From: Auanema rhodensis
Taxonomy: Eukaryota; Nematoda; Chromadorea; Rhabditida; Rhabditidae
Assembly (NCBI GenBank): GCA_964057225.1
Contig: OZ059895.1
Span: 11,656,001 to 11,720,000 of the forward strand
DNA length: 64,000 bases
Direction: 5' to 3'
This document shows positions 1 through 11,400 of the stretch, piece after piece (position 1 is the first letter of the stretch; each line of letters opens with the position of its first letter). The position numbers and the translations under genes were made by a program. The notes under the pieces are model-generated. The model saw only the letters and a list, made by a program, of their open reading frames with translations. It was not told the DNA's origin and ran no database searches.

Positions 1-320
1 TTACAGTTATAAACCAATAGTTAATGAACCATCATCTTACCTTTACTGTTTCTATCTATTTCCTATCGAAAGCAACTTTGTTCAAACACTATACAACTGT
101 GAAACCTTTTTTAATTTCTTGTATTTGGAGCTCATAAGATTTGATATCATAGAGGGATCCAGATAGAACGTGGACAATTACGTAACTAACATAAAATTGG
201 AAAAAACTATAACGAGGATAAGTATGTGAATCGTTGAATATCAGATATTTTCGCTTAGGACCATACCACGTTGAAAGTACGCAATGCCGCTGATTTTCAA
301 TTTTAACTCTTCTGTAACAA
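1..320 (+). repeat. Left-edge partial monomer
   Basis: This is the right four-fifths of a monomer cut by the window edge. It carries the one-base-short form of the A-tract (GGAAAAAACTATAACG near 197-213). It also has a private ATAGAGGG in place of ATCGAGGG or ATTGAGGG just before its GGATCC at 155-160. The array therefore continues to the left of the window. Confidence 0.95.
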
Positions 321-718
321 ATGTTTTCAATTTTCAAGCAGTTTTACTTAGATAGCTCAACCCAAGGCAGCAAATTATCTTCAATCTTATTTCTATCTTA
401 CAGTTATAAACCAGTAGTGAATGAACCATCATCTTACCTTCACTGTTTCTATCTATTTCCTATCAAAACCAACTTTGTTCAAACACTATACAACTGAGAA
501 GCCTCTTTTAATTTCTTGTATTTGGAGTTCATAAGATTTGATATCATTGAGGGATCCAGATAGAACGTGGAAAATTACATAACTAACATGAAATTGGGAA
601 AAAATTATAACGAGGATAAGTATGTAAATCATTGAATATCAGATATTTTCGCTTAGGACCATACCACGTTAAAAGTACGGCATGCGGCTGATTTTCAATT
701 TTAACTCTTCTGTAACAA

Positions 719-961
719 ATGTTTTCAATTTTCAAGCAGTTTTACTTAGATAGCTCAACCCAAGGCAGCAAATTATCTTCAATATTATTTCTATCTTACA
801 GTTATAAACCAATAGTTAATGAACCATCATCTTACCTTCACTGTTTCTATCTATTTCCTATCGAAAGCAACTTTGTTCAAACACTATACAACTGTGAAAC
901 CTTTTTTAATTTCTTGTATTTGGAGCTCATAAGATTTGATATCATCGAGGGATCCAGATAG
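719..961 (+). other. Recurrent 80-codon open frame in the monomer, judged non-coding
   Basis: This is the reference instance of a plus-strand open frame (MFSIFKQFYL...IIEGSR, stop TAG) found intact in 97 of the 160 monomers. Ten more are frameshifted to 73 codons by the extra T. The rest are broken mainly by TGT to TGA at codon 59 (TGAGAAGCC) or CAA to TAA at codon 54 (GTTTAAACAC). Among variants I tallied between copies, about 25-30 change the residue and about six are silent, which is what unselected sequence would give. The product would be short, rich in F, Y and L, without a recognisable domain or signal peptide. Minus-strand frames of 63 and 82 codons overlap the same monomers and share their variants. 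I treat all of these as by-products of a stop-poor repeat. Confidence 0.75.
923..955. other. Palindrome cluster GAGCTC / TGATATCA / GGATCC, reference instance
   Basis: Three palindromes lie within 33 bp: GAGCTC (923-928), TGATATCA (937-944) and GGATCC (950-955). GGATCC is near-universal. It is lost in the six GGGATTTAG monomers (near 2144, 4930, 20450, 23237, 39954, 42741) and in the GAGAGATCC monomer near 52290. GAGCTC is replaced by GAGTTC, GAGATC or GAACTC in several types. TGATATCA is broken in the ten T-insertion monomers (TGATAACA). A BamHI digest should therefore give a 398-bp ladder with a small 796-bp fraction. Confidence 0.8.
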
Positions 962-1032
962 AACGTGGAAAATTACATAACTAACATGAAATTGGGAAAA
1001 AATTATAACGAGGATAAGTATGTAAATCATTG

Positions 1033-1045
1033 AATATCAGATATT
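1033..1045. other. Conserved dyad AATATC-A-GATATT, reference instance
   Basis: Perfect 6-bp inverted arms around one central base. It is present in almost every monomer regardless of type. The only disruption noticed is GATATT to GCTATT near 51986. Its surroundings (CATTGAATATCAGATATTTT) are among the least variable bases of the monomer. Protein binding, hairpin formation or simple shared ancestry cannot be told apart from sequence alone. Confidence 0.7.
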
Positions 1046-1070
1046 TTCGCTTAGGACCATACCACGTTAA

Positions 1071-1086
1071 AAGTACGGCATGCGGC
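1071..1086 (+). other. Two-state variant box, GGCATGCGG versus GCCATGCCG
   Basis: Before the phase marker, monomers carry either TACGGCATGCGG, which contains the SphI palindrome GCATGC, or a GCCATGCCG form preceded by TACGCC or AATGCC. The two G/C differences six bases apart change together in every monomer I inspected, and they usually go with TTAAAAG versus TTGAAAG upstream. This is a haplotype marker for the two main monomer lineages. Confidence 0.75.
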
Positions 1087-1116
1087 TGATTTTCAATTTT
1101 AACTCTTTTGTAACAG

Positions 1117-3063
1117 ATGTTTTCAATTTTCAAGCAGTTTTACTCAGATAGCTTAACCCAAGGCAGCAAATTATCTTCAATATTATTTCTATCTCCCAGT
1201 TATAAACCAATAGTTAATGAACCATCATCTTACCCTTACCGTTTCTATCTATTTCATATCGAAACCAACTTTGTTCAAAAACTATACAACTGTGAAACCT
1301 TTTTTAATTTCTTGTATTTGGAGCTCATAAGATTTGATATCATTAAGGGATCCAGATAGAACGTGGAAAATTACATAACTAACACGAAATTGGGAAAAAA
1401 TTATAACGAGGATAAGTATGTAAATCATTGAATATCAGATATTTTCGCTTACGACCATACCACGTTGAAAGTACGCCATGCCGCTGATTTTCAATTTTAA
1501 CTCTTCTGTAACGAATGTTTTCAATTTCCAAGCAGTTTTACTTAGAAAGCTCAACCCAAGGCAGCAAATTATCTTCAATATTATTTCTATCTTACAGTTT
1601 TAAACCATTAGTTAATAAACCATCATCTTACCCTTACCGTTTCTATATATTTCCTATCGAAACCAACTTTGTTCAAAAACTATACAACTGTGAAACCTTT
1701 CTTAATTTCTTGTATTTGGAGCTCATAAGATTTGATATCATTGAGGGATCCAGATAGAACGTAGAAAATTACATAACTACCATGAAATTGGGAAAAAATT
1801 GTAACGAGGATAAGTATGTAAATCATTGAATATCAGATATTTTCGCTTACGACCATACCACGTTGAAAGAATGCCATGCCGCTGATTTTCAATTTTAACT
1901 CTTCTGTAACGAATGTTTCCAATTTCCAAGCAGTTTTACTTAGAAAGCTCAACCCAAGGCAGCAAATTATCTTCAATATTATTTCTATCTTACAGTTTTA
2001 AACCATTAGTTAATGAACCATCATCTTACCTTTACTGTTTCTATCTATTTCCTATCGAAAGCAACTTCGCTCAAACACTATACAACTGTGAAACCTTTTT
2101 TAATTTCTTGTATTTGGAGCTCATAAGATTTGATATCATTGAGGGATTTAGATAGAACGTGGAAAATTACATAACTAACATGAAATTGGGAAAAAATTAT
2201 AACGAGGATAAGTATGTGAAACATTGAATATCAGATATTTTCGCTCAGGACCATACCACGTTAAAAGTACGGCATGCGGCTGATTTTCAATTTTAACTCT
2301 TCTGTAACAAATGTTTTCAATTTTCAAGCAGTTTTACTTAGATAGCTCAACCCAAGGCAGCAAATTATCTTCAATCTTATTTCTATCTCACAGTTATAAA
2401 CCAATAGTTAATAAACCATCATCTTACCCTTACCGTTTCTATCTATTTCCTATCAAAACCAACTTTGTTCAAACACTATACAACTGTGAAACCTTTTTTA
2501 ATTTCTTGTATTTGGAGCTCATAAGATTTGATATCATTGAGGGATCCAGATAGAACGTAGAAAATTACATAACTACCATGAAATTGGGAAAAAATTGTAA
2601 CGAGGATAAGTATGTAAATCATTGAATATCAGATATTTTCGCTTACGACCATACCACGTTGAAAGAATGCCATGCCGCTGATTTTCAATTTTAACTCTTC
2701 TGTAACGAATGTTTCCAATTTCCAAGCAGTTTTACTTAGAAAGCTCAACCCAAGGCAGCAAATTATCTTCAATATTATTTCTATCTTACAGTTATAAACC
2801 AATAGTTAATGAACCATCATCTTACCCTTACCGTTTCTATCTATTTCCTATCAAAACCAACTTTGTTCAAACACTATACAACTGTGAAACCTTTTTTAAT
2901 TTCTTGTATTTGGAGCTCATAAGATTTGATATCATTGAGGGATCCAGATAAAACGTGGAAAATTACATAACTAACATGAAATTGGGAAAAAATTATAAGG
3001 AGGATAAGTATGTAAATCATTGAATATCAGATATTTTCGCTTAGGACCATACCACGTTAAAAG
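1117..3063 (+). repeat. Five-monomer segment shared with 19423-21369 and 38927-40873
   Basis: Five successive monomers (starts 1117, 1515, 1913, 2311, 2709) recur in the same order at 19423-21369, and again 19,504 bp further on. Diagnostic variants kept in order are CTCCCAGTT (near 1193), TTTCTATATATTTCC (near 1641), CTTCGCTCAAAC (near 2066), the BamHI-destroying GGGATTTAGATAG (near 2143), and AAGGAGGATAAG (near 2997). One difference seen is TTTGTTCAAAAAC here against TTTGTTGAAAAAC at 19975 and 39479. After this block the paths diverge: the next monomer is a different type at 3107 from the one at 21413. Confidence 0.85.
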
Positions 3064-3538
3064 TACGACATGCGGCTGATTTTCAATTTTAACTCTTCTG
3101 TAACAAATGTTTTCAATTTTCAAGCAGTTTTACTTAGATAGCTCAACCCAAGGCAGCAAATTATCTTCAATATTATTTCTATCTTACAGTTATAAACCAA
3201 TAGTTAATGAACCATCATCTTACCTTCACTGTTTCTATCTATTTCCTATCGAAAGCAACTTTGTTCAAACACTATACAACTGTGAAACCTTTTTTAATTT
3301 CTTGTATTTGGAGCTCATAAGATTTGATATCATCGAGGGATCCAGATAGAACGTGGAAAATTACATAACTAACATGAAATTGGGAAAAAATTATAACGAG
3401 GATAAGTATGTAAATCATTGAATATCAGATATTTTCGCTTAGGACCATACCACGTTAAAAGTACGGCATGCGGCTGATTTTCAATTTTAACTCTTTTGTA
3501 ACAGATGTTTTCAATTTTCAAGCAGTTTTACTCAGATA
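2072..3538 (+). repeat. Copy A of ~1.47-kb segment repeated at +2,786 bp
   Basis: From just after a mismatch near 2066-2071 (CTTCGCTC against CTTTGTTC) to a mismatch at 3539 (GATAGCTCAAC against GATAGCTTAAC), this segment looks identical by eye to 4858-6324. The offset is exactly seven monomers (7 x 398 = 2,786). It includes the rare AAGGAGGATAAG and GTACGACATGCGG variants. Confidence 0.85.
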
Positions 3539-4857
3539 GCTCAACCCAAGGCAGCAAATTATCTTCAATATTATTTCTATCTTACAGTTATAAACCAATA
3601 GTTAATGAACTATCATCTTACCCTTACCGTTTCTATCTATTTCATATCGAAACCAACTTTGTTCAAAAACTATACAACTGTGAAACCTTTTTTAATTTCT
3701 TGTATTTGGAGCTCATAAGATTTGATATCATTAAGGGATCCAGATAGAACGTGGAAAATTACATAACTAACACGAAATTGGGAAAAAATTATAACGAGGA
3801 TAAGTATGTAAATCATTGAATATCAGATATTTTCGCTTACGACCATACCACGTTAAAAGTACGGCATGCGGCTGATTTTCAATTTTAACTCTTCTGTAAC
3901 AAATGTTTTCAATTTTCAAGCAGTTTTACTTAGATAGCTCAACCCAAGGCAGCAATTTATCTTCAATATTATTTCTATCTCACAGTTATAAACCAATAGT
4001 TAATGAACTATCATCTTACCCTTACCGTTTCTATCTATTTCATATCGAAACCAACTTTGTTCAAAAACTATACAACTGTGAAACCTTTTTTAATTTCTTG
4101 TATTTGGAGCTCATAAGATTTGATATCATTAAGGGATCCAGATAGAACGTGGAAAATTACATAACTAACACGAAATTGGGAAAAAATTATAACGAGGATA
4201 AGTATGTAAATCATTGAATATCAGATATTTTCGCTTACGACCATACCACGTTAAAAGTACGGCATGCGGCTGATTTTCAATTTTAACTCTTCTGTAACAA
4301 ATGTTTTCAATTTTCAAGCAGTTTTACTTAGATAGCTCAACCCAAGGCAGCAATTTATCTTCAATATTATTTCTATCTTACAGTTATAAACCAATAGTTA
4401 ATGAACCATCATCTTATCCTTACCGTTTCTATCTATTTCCTATCGAAACCAACTTTGTTCAAAAACTATACAACTGAGAAGCCTTTTTTAATTTCTTGTA
4501 TTTGGAGTTCATAAGATTTGATATCATCGAGGGATCCAGATAGAACGTGGAAAATTACATAACTAACATGAAATTGGGAAAAAATTATAACGAGGATAAG
4601 TATGTGAATCATTGAATATCAGATATTTTCGCTCAGGACCATACCACGTTAAAAGTACGGCATGCGGCTGATTTTCAATTTTAACTCTTCTGTAACAAAT
4701 GTTTTCAATTTTCAAGCAGTTTTACTTAGATACCTTAACCCAAGGCAGCGAGTTATCTTCAATATTATTTCTATCTTACAGTTATAAACCAATAGTTAAT
4801 GAACCATCATCTTACCTTCACTGTTTCTATCTATTTCCTATCGAAAGCAACTTTGTT

Positions 4858-6324
4858 CAAACACTATACAACTGTGAAACCTTTTTTAATTTCTTGTATT
4901 TGGAGCTCATAAGATTTGATATCATTGAGGGATTTAGATAGAACGTGGAAAATTACATAACTAACATGAAATTGGGAAAAAATTATAACGAGGATAAGTA
5001 TGTGAAACATTGAATATCAGATATTTTCGCTCAGGACCATACCACGTTAAAAGTACGGCATGCGGCTGATTTTCAATTTTAACTCTTCTGTAACAAATGT
5101 TTTCAATTTTCAAGCAGTTTTACTTAGATAGCTCAACCCAAGGCAGCAAATTATCTTCAATCTTATTTCTATCTCACAGTTATAAACCAATAGTTAATAA
5201 ACCATCATCTTACCCTTACCGTTTCTATCTATTTCCTATCAAAACCAACTTTGTTCAAACACTATACAACTGTGAAACCTTTTTTAATTTCTTGTATTTG
5301 GAGCTCATAAGATTTGATATCATTGAGGGATCCAGATAGAACGTAGAAAATTACATAACTACCATGAAATTGGGAAAAAATTGTAACGAGGATAAGTATG
5401 TAAATCATTGAATATCAGATATTTTCGCTTACGACCATACCACGTTGAAAGAATGCCATGCCGCTGATTTTCAATTTTAACTCTTCTGTAACGAATGTTT
5501 CCAATTTCCAAGCAGTTTTACTTAGAAAGCTCAACCCAAGGCAGCAAATTATCTTCAATATTATTTCTATCTTACAGTTATAAACCAATAGTTAATGAAC
5601 CATCATCTTACCCTTACCGTTTCTATCTATTTCCTATCAAAACCAACTTTGTTCAAACACTATACAACTGTGAAACCTTTTTTAATTTCTTGTATTTGGA
5701 GCTCATAAGATTTGATATCATTGAGGGATCCAGATAAAACGTGGAAAATTACATAACTAACATGAAATTGGGAAAAAATTATAAGGAGGATAAGTATGTA
5801 AATCATTGAATATCAGATATTTTCGCTTAGGACCATACCACGTTAAAAGTACGACATGCGGCTGATTTTCAATTTTAACTCTTCTGTAACAAATGTTTTC
5901 AATTTTCAAGCAGTTTTACTTAGATAGCTCAACCCAAGGCAGCAAATTATCTTCAATATTATTTCTATCTTACAGTTATAAACCAATAGTTAATGAACCA
6001 TCATCTTACCTTCACTGTTTCTATCTATTTCCTATCGAAAGCAACTTTGTTCAAACACTATACAACTGTGAAACCTTTTTTAATTTCTTGTATTTGGAGC
6101 TCATAAGATTTGATATCATCGAGGGATCCAGATAGAACGTGGAAAATTACATAACTAACATGAAATTGGGAAAAAATTATAACGAGGATAAGTATGTAAA
6201 TCATTGAATATCAGATATTTTCGCTTAGGACCATACCACGTTAAAAGTACGGCATGCGGCTGATTTTCAATTTTAACTCTTTTGTAACAGATGTTTTCAA
6301 TTTTCAAGCAGTTTTACTCAGATA
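4858..6324 (+). repeat. Copy B of ~1.47-kb segment
   Basis: Second copy of 2072-3538. It is followed by monomers starting at 6291, 6689 and 7087, which recur in the same order at 24200, 24598 and 24996. This stretch therefore also belongs to the ancestry of the 19.5-kb unit. Confidence 0.85.
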
Positions 6325-8417
6325 GCTTAACCCAAGGCAGCAAATTATCTTCAATATTATTTCTATCTCACAGTTATAAACCAATAGTTAATGAACTATC
6401 ATCTTACCCTTACCGTTTCTATCTATTTCATATCGAAACCAACTTTGTTCAAAAACTATACAACTGTGAAACCTTTTTTAATTTCTTGTATTTGGAGCTC
6501 ATAAGATTTGATATCATTAAGGGATCCAGATAGAACGTGGAAAATTACATAACTAACACGAAATTGGGAAAAAATTATAACGAGGATAAGTATGTAAATC
6601 ATTGAATATCAGATATTTTCGCTTACGACCATACCACGTTAAAAGTACGGCATGCGGCTGATTTTCAATTTTAACTCTTCTGTAACAAATGTTTTCAATT
6701 TTCAAGCAGTTTTACTTAGATAGCTCAACCCAAGGCAGCAATTTATCTTCAATATTTTTTCTATCTTACAGTTATAAACCAATAGTTAATAAACCATCAT
6801 CTTACCCTTACCGTTTCTATCTATTTCCTATCGAAACCAACTTTGTTCAAAAACTATACAACTGTGAAACCTTTTTTAATTTCTTGTATTTGGAGCTCAT
6901 AAGATTTGATATCATTGAGGGATCCAGATAGAACGTAGAAAATTACATAACTACCATGAAATTGGGAAAAAATTGTAACCAGGATAAGTATGTAAATCAT
7001 TGAATATCAGATATTTCCGCTTACGACCATACCACGTTGAAAGAATGCCATGCCGCTGATTTTCAATTTTAACTCTTCTGTAACGAATGTTTTCAATTTC
7101 CAAGCAGTTTTACTTAGAAAGCTCAACCCAAGGCAGCAAATTATCTTCAATATTATTTCTATCTTACAGTTTTAAACCATTAGTTAATGAACCATCATCT
7201 TACCTTTACTATTTCTATCTATTTCCTATCAAAACCAACTTTGTTCAAACACTATACAACTGAGAAGCCTTTTTTAATTTCTTGTATTTGGAGTTCATAA
7301 GATTTGATATCATCGAGGGATCCAGATAGAACGTGGAAAATTACATAACTAACATGAAATTGGGAAAAAATTATAACGAGGATAAGTATGTGAATCATTG
7401 AATATCAGATATTTTCGCTCAGGACCATACCACGTTAAAAGTACGGCATGCGGCTGATTTTCAATTTTAACTCTTTTGTAACAGATGTTTTCAATTTTCA
7501 AGCAGTTTTACTCAGATACCTTAACCCAAGGCAGCAAATTATCTTCAATATTATTTCTATCTCACAGTTATAAACCAATAGTTAATGAACCATCATCTTA
7601 CCTTCACTGTTTCTATCTATTTCCTATCGAAAGCAACTTTGTTCAAACACTATACAACTGTGAAACCTTTTTTAATTTCTTGTATTTGGAGCTCATAAGA
7701 TTTGATATCATCGAGGGATCCAGATAGAACGTGGAAAATTACATAACTAACATGAAATTGGGAAAAAATGATAACGAGGATAAGTATGTAAATCATTGAA
7801 TATCAGATATTTTCGCTTAGGACCATACCACGTTAAAAGTACGGCATGCGGCTGATTTTCAATTTTAACTCTTTTGTAACAGATGTTTTCAATTTTCAAG
7901 CAGTTTTACTCAGATAGCTTAACCCAAGGCAGCAAATTATCTTCAATATTATTTCTATCTCACAGTTATAAACCAATAGTTAATGAACCATCATCTTACC
8001 CTTACCGTTTCTATCTATTTCATATCGAAACCAACTTTGTTCAAAAACTATACAACTGTGAAACCTTTTTTAATTTCTTGTATTTGGAGCTCATAAGATT
8101 TGATATCATTAAGGGATCCAGATAGAACGTGGAAAATTACATAACTAACACGAAATTGGGAAAAAATTATAACGAGAATAAGTATGTAAATCATTGAATA
8201 TCAGATATTTTCGCTTACGACCATACCACGTTGAAAGTACGCCATGCCGCTTATTTTCAATTTTAACTCTTCTGTAACAAATGTTTTCAATTTTCAAGCA
8301 GTTTTACTTAGATAGCTCAACCCAAGGCAGCAATTTATCTTCAATATTATTTCTATCTTACAGTTATAAACCAATAGTTAATAAACCATCATCTTACCCT
8401 TACCGTTTCTATCTATT

Positions 8418-11400
8418 TCCTATCGAAACCAACTTTGTTCAAAAACTATACAACTGTGAAACCTTTTTTAATTTCTTGTATTTGGAGCTCATAAGATTTG
8501 ATATCATTGAGGGATCCAGATAGAACGTAGAAAATTACATAACTACCATGAAATTGGGAAAAAGTTGTAACGAGGATAAGTATGTGAATCATTGAATATC
8601 AGATATTTTCGCTTACGACCATACCACGTTGAGAGAATGCCATGCCGCTGATTTTCAATTTTAACTCTTCTGTAACGAATGTTTTCAATTTTCAAGCAGT
8701 TTTACTCAGAAAGCTCAACCCAAGGCAGCAAATTATCTTCAATATTATTTCTATCTTACAGTTTTAAACCATTAGTTAATGAACCATCATCTTACCTTTA
8801 CTATTTCTATCTATTTCCTATCAAAACCAACTTTGTCCAAACACTATACAACTGAGAAGCCTTTTCTAATTTCTTGTATTTGGAGTTCATAAGATTTGAT
8901 ATCATTGAGGGATCCAGATAGAACGTGGAAAATTACATAACTAACATGAAATTGGGAAAAAATTATAACGAGGATAAGTATGTGAAACATTGAATATCAG
9001 ATATTTTCGCTTAGGACCATACGACGTTGAAAGTACGCCATGCCGCTGATTTTCAATTTTAACTCTTCTGTAACAAATGTTTTCAATTTCCAAGCAGTTT
9101 TTCTTAGATAGCTCAACCCAAGGCAGCAAATTATCTTCAATCTTATCTCTATCTTACAGTTATAAACCAGTAGTGAATGAACCATCATCTTACCTTCACT
9201 GTTTCTATCTATTTCCTATCAAAAGAAACATTGTTTAAACACTATACAACTGTGAAACCTTTTTTAATTTCTTGTATTTGGAGATCATAAGATTTGATAT
9301 CATTGAGGGATCCAGATAGAACGTGGAAAATTACGTAACTAACATGAAATTGGAAAAAATTATAACGAGGATAAGTATGTAAATCATTGAATATCAGATA
9401 TTTTCGCTTAGGACCATACCACGTTAAAAGTACGGCATGCGGCTGATTTTCAATTTTAACTCTTCTGTAACAAATGTTTTCAATTTTCAAGCAGTTTTAC
9501 TTAGATAGCTCAACCCAAGGCAGCAATTTATCTTCAATATTTTTTCTATCTTACAGTTATAAACCAATAGTTAATAAACCATCATCTTACCCTTACCGTT
9601 TCTATCTATCTCCTATCGAAACCAACTTTGTTCAAAAACTATACAACTGTGAAACCTTTTTTAATTTCTTGTATTTGGAGCTCATAAGATTTGATATCAT
9701 TGAGGGATCCAGATAGAACGTAGAAAATTACATAACTACCATGAAATTGGGAAAAAATTGTAACCAGGATAAGTATGTAAATCATTGAATATCAGATATT
9801 TTCGCTTACGACCATACCACGTTGAAAGAATGCCATGCCGCTGATTTTCAATTTTAACTCTTCTGTAACGAATGTTTTCAATTTCCAAGCAGTTTTACTT
9901 AGAAAGCTCAACCCAAGGCAGCAAATTATCTTCAATATTATTTCTATCTTACAGTTTTAAACCATTAGTTAATGAACCATCATCTTACCTTTACTATTTC
10001 TATCTATTTCCTATCAAAACCAACTTTGTTCAAACACTATACAACTGAGAAGCCTTTTTTAATTTCTTGTATTTGGAGTTCATAAGATTTGATATCATCG
10101 AGGGATCCAGATAGAACGTGGAAAATTACATAACTAACATGAAATTGGGAAAAAATTATAACGAGGATAAGTATGTGAATCATTGAATATCAGATATTTT
10201 CGCTCAGGACCATACCACGTTAAAAGTACGGCATGCGGCTGATTTTCAATTTTAACTCTTTTGTAACAGATGTTTTCAATTTTCAAGCAGTTTTACTCAG
10301 ATACCTTAACCCAAGGCAGCAAGTTATCTTCAATATTATTTCTATCTCACAGTTATAAACCAATAGTTAATGAACCATCATCTTATCCTTACCGTTTCTA
10401 TCTATTTCCTATCGAAACCAACTTTGTTCAAAAACTATACAACTGTGAAACCTTTTTTAATTTTTTTGTATTTGGAGCTCATAAGATTTGATAACATTGA
10501 GGGATCCAGATAGAACGTGGAAAATTACATAACTAACATGAAATTGGGAAAAAATTATAACGAGGATAAGTATGTAAATCATTGAATATCAGATATTTTT
10601 GCTTAGGACCATACCACGTTAAAAGTACGGCATGCGGCTGATTTTCAATTTTAACTCTTCTGTAACAAATGTTTTCAATTTTCAAGCAGTTTTACTTAGA
10701 TAGCTCAACCCAAGGCAGCAAATTATCTTCAATATTATTTCTATCTTACAGTTATAAACCAATAGTTAATGAACCATCATCTTACCTTCACTGTTTCTAT
10801 CTATTTGCTATCGAAAGCAACTTTGTTCAAACACTATACAACTGTGAAACCTTTTTTAATTTCTTGTATTTGGAGCTCATAAGATTTGATATCATCGAGG
10901 GATCCAGATAGAACGTGGAAAATTACATAACTAACATGAAATTGGGAAAAAATTATAACGAGGATAAGTATGTAAATCATTGAATATCAGATATTTTTGC
11001 TTAGGACCATACCACGTTAAAAGTACGGCATGCGGCTGATTTTCAATTTTAACTCTTCTGTAACAAATGTTTTCAATTTTCAAGCAGTTTTACTTAGATA
11101 GCTCAACCCAAGGCAGCAAATTATCTTCAATATTATTTCTATCTTGCAGTTATAAACCAATAGTTAATGAACCATCATCTTACCTTCACTGTTTCTATCT
11201 ATTTCCTATCGAAAGCAACTTTGTTCAAACACTATACAACTGTGAAACCTTTTTTAATTTCTTGTATTTGGAGCTCATAAGATTTGATATCATCGAGGGA
11301 TCCAGATAGAACGTGGAAAATTACATAACTAACATGAAATTGGGAAAAAATTATAACGAGGATAAGTATGTAAATCATTGAATATCAGATATTTTCGCTT

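Larger units (their letters stand above)
321..8417 (+). repeat. Mosaic monomer block, about 20 monomers, regular 398-bp phase
   Basis: Monomers start at 321, 719, 1117 and so on to 8281 with no length change. Several types alternate, defined by linked variants: GGCATGCGG versus GCCATGCCG in the box before the phase marker, AATTTTCAAG versus AATTTCCAAG just after it, and TGTGAAACC versus TGAGAAGCC. Adjacent monomers around 3505-4300 are close neighbours in sequence, suggesting one-monomer local duplication. The block also contains the source, or a relative, of segments found again at 19.4-21.4 kb, 23.2-25.4 kb and 38.9-40.9 kb. Confidence 0.9.

Noticed and set aside
840-880. CENP-B box-like sequence on the minus strand (TTTCGATAGGAAAT and TTTTCGCTTAGG)
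   Set aside because: Both lack the required A at position 10 and the CGGG half of the NTTCGNNNNANNCGGGN core.
2990-3015. Shine-Dalgarno-like AAGGAGGATAAGTATG
   Set aside because: The ATG is followed at once by TAA. The form is a one-base variant of the common AACGAGGATAAG, and it occurs only in a few copied monomers within a eukaryote-type satellite.
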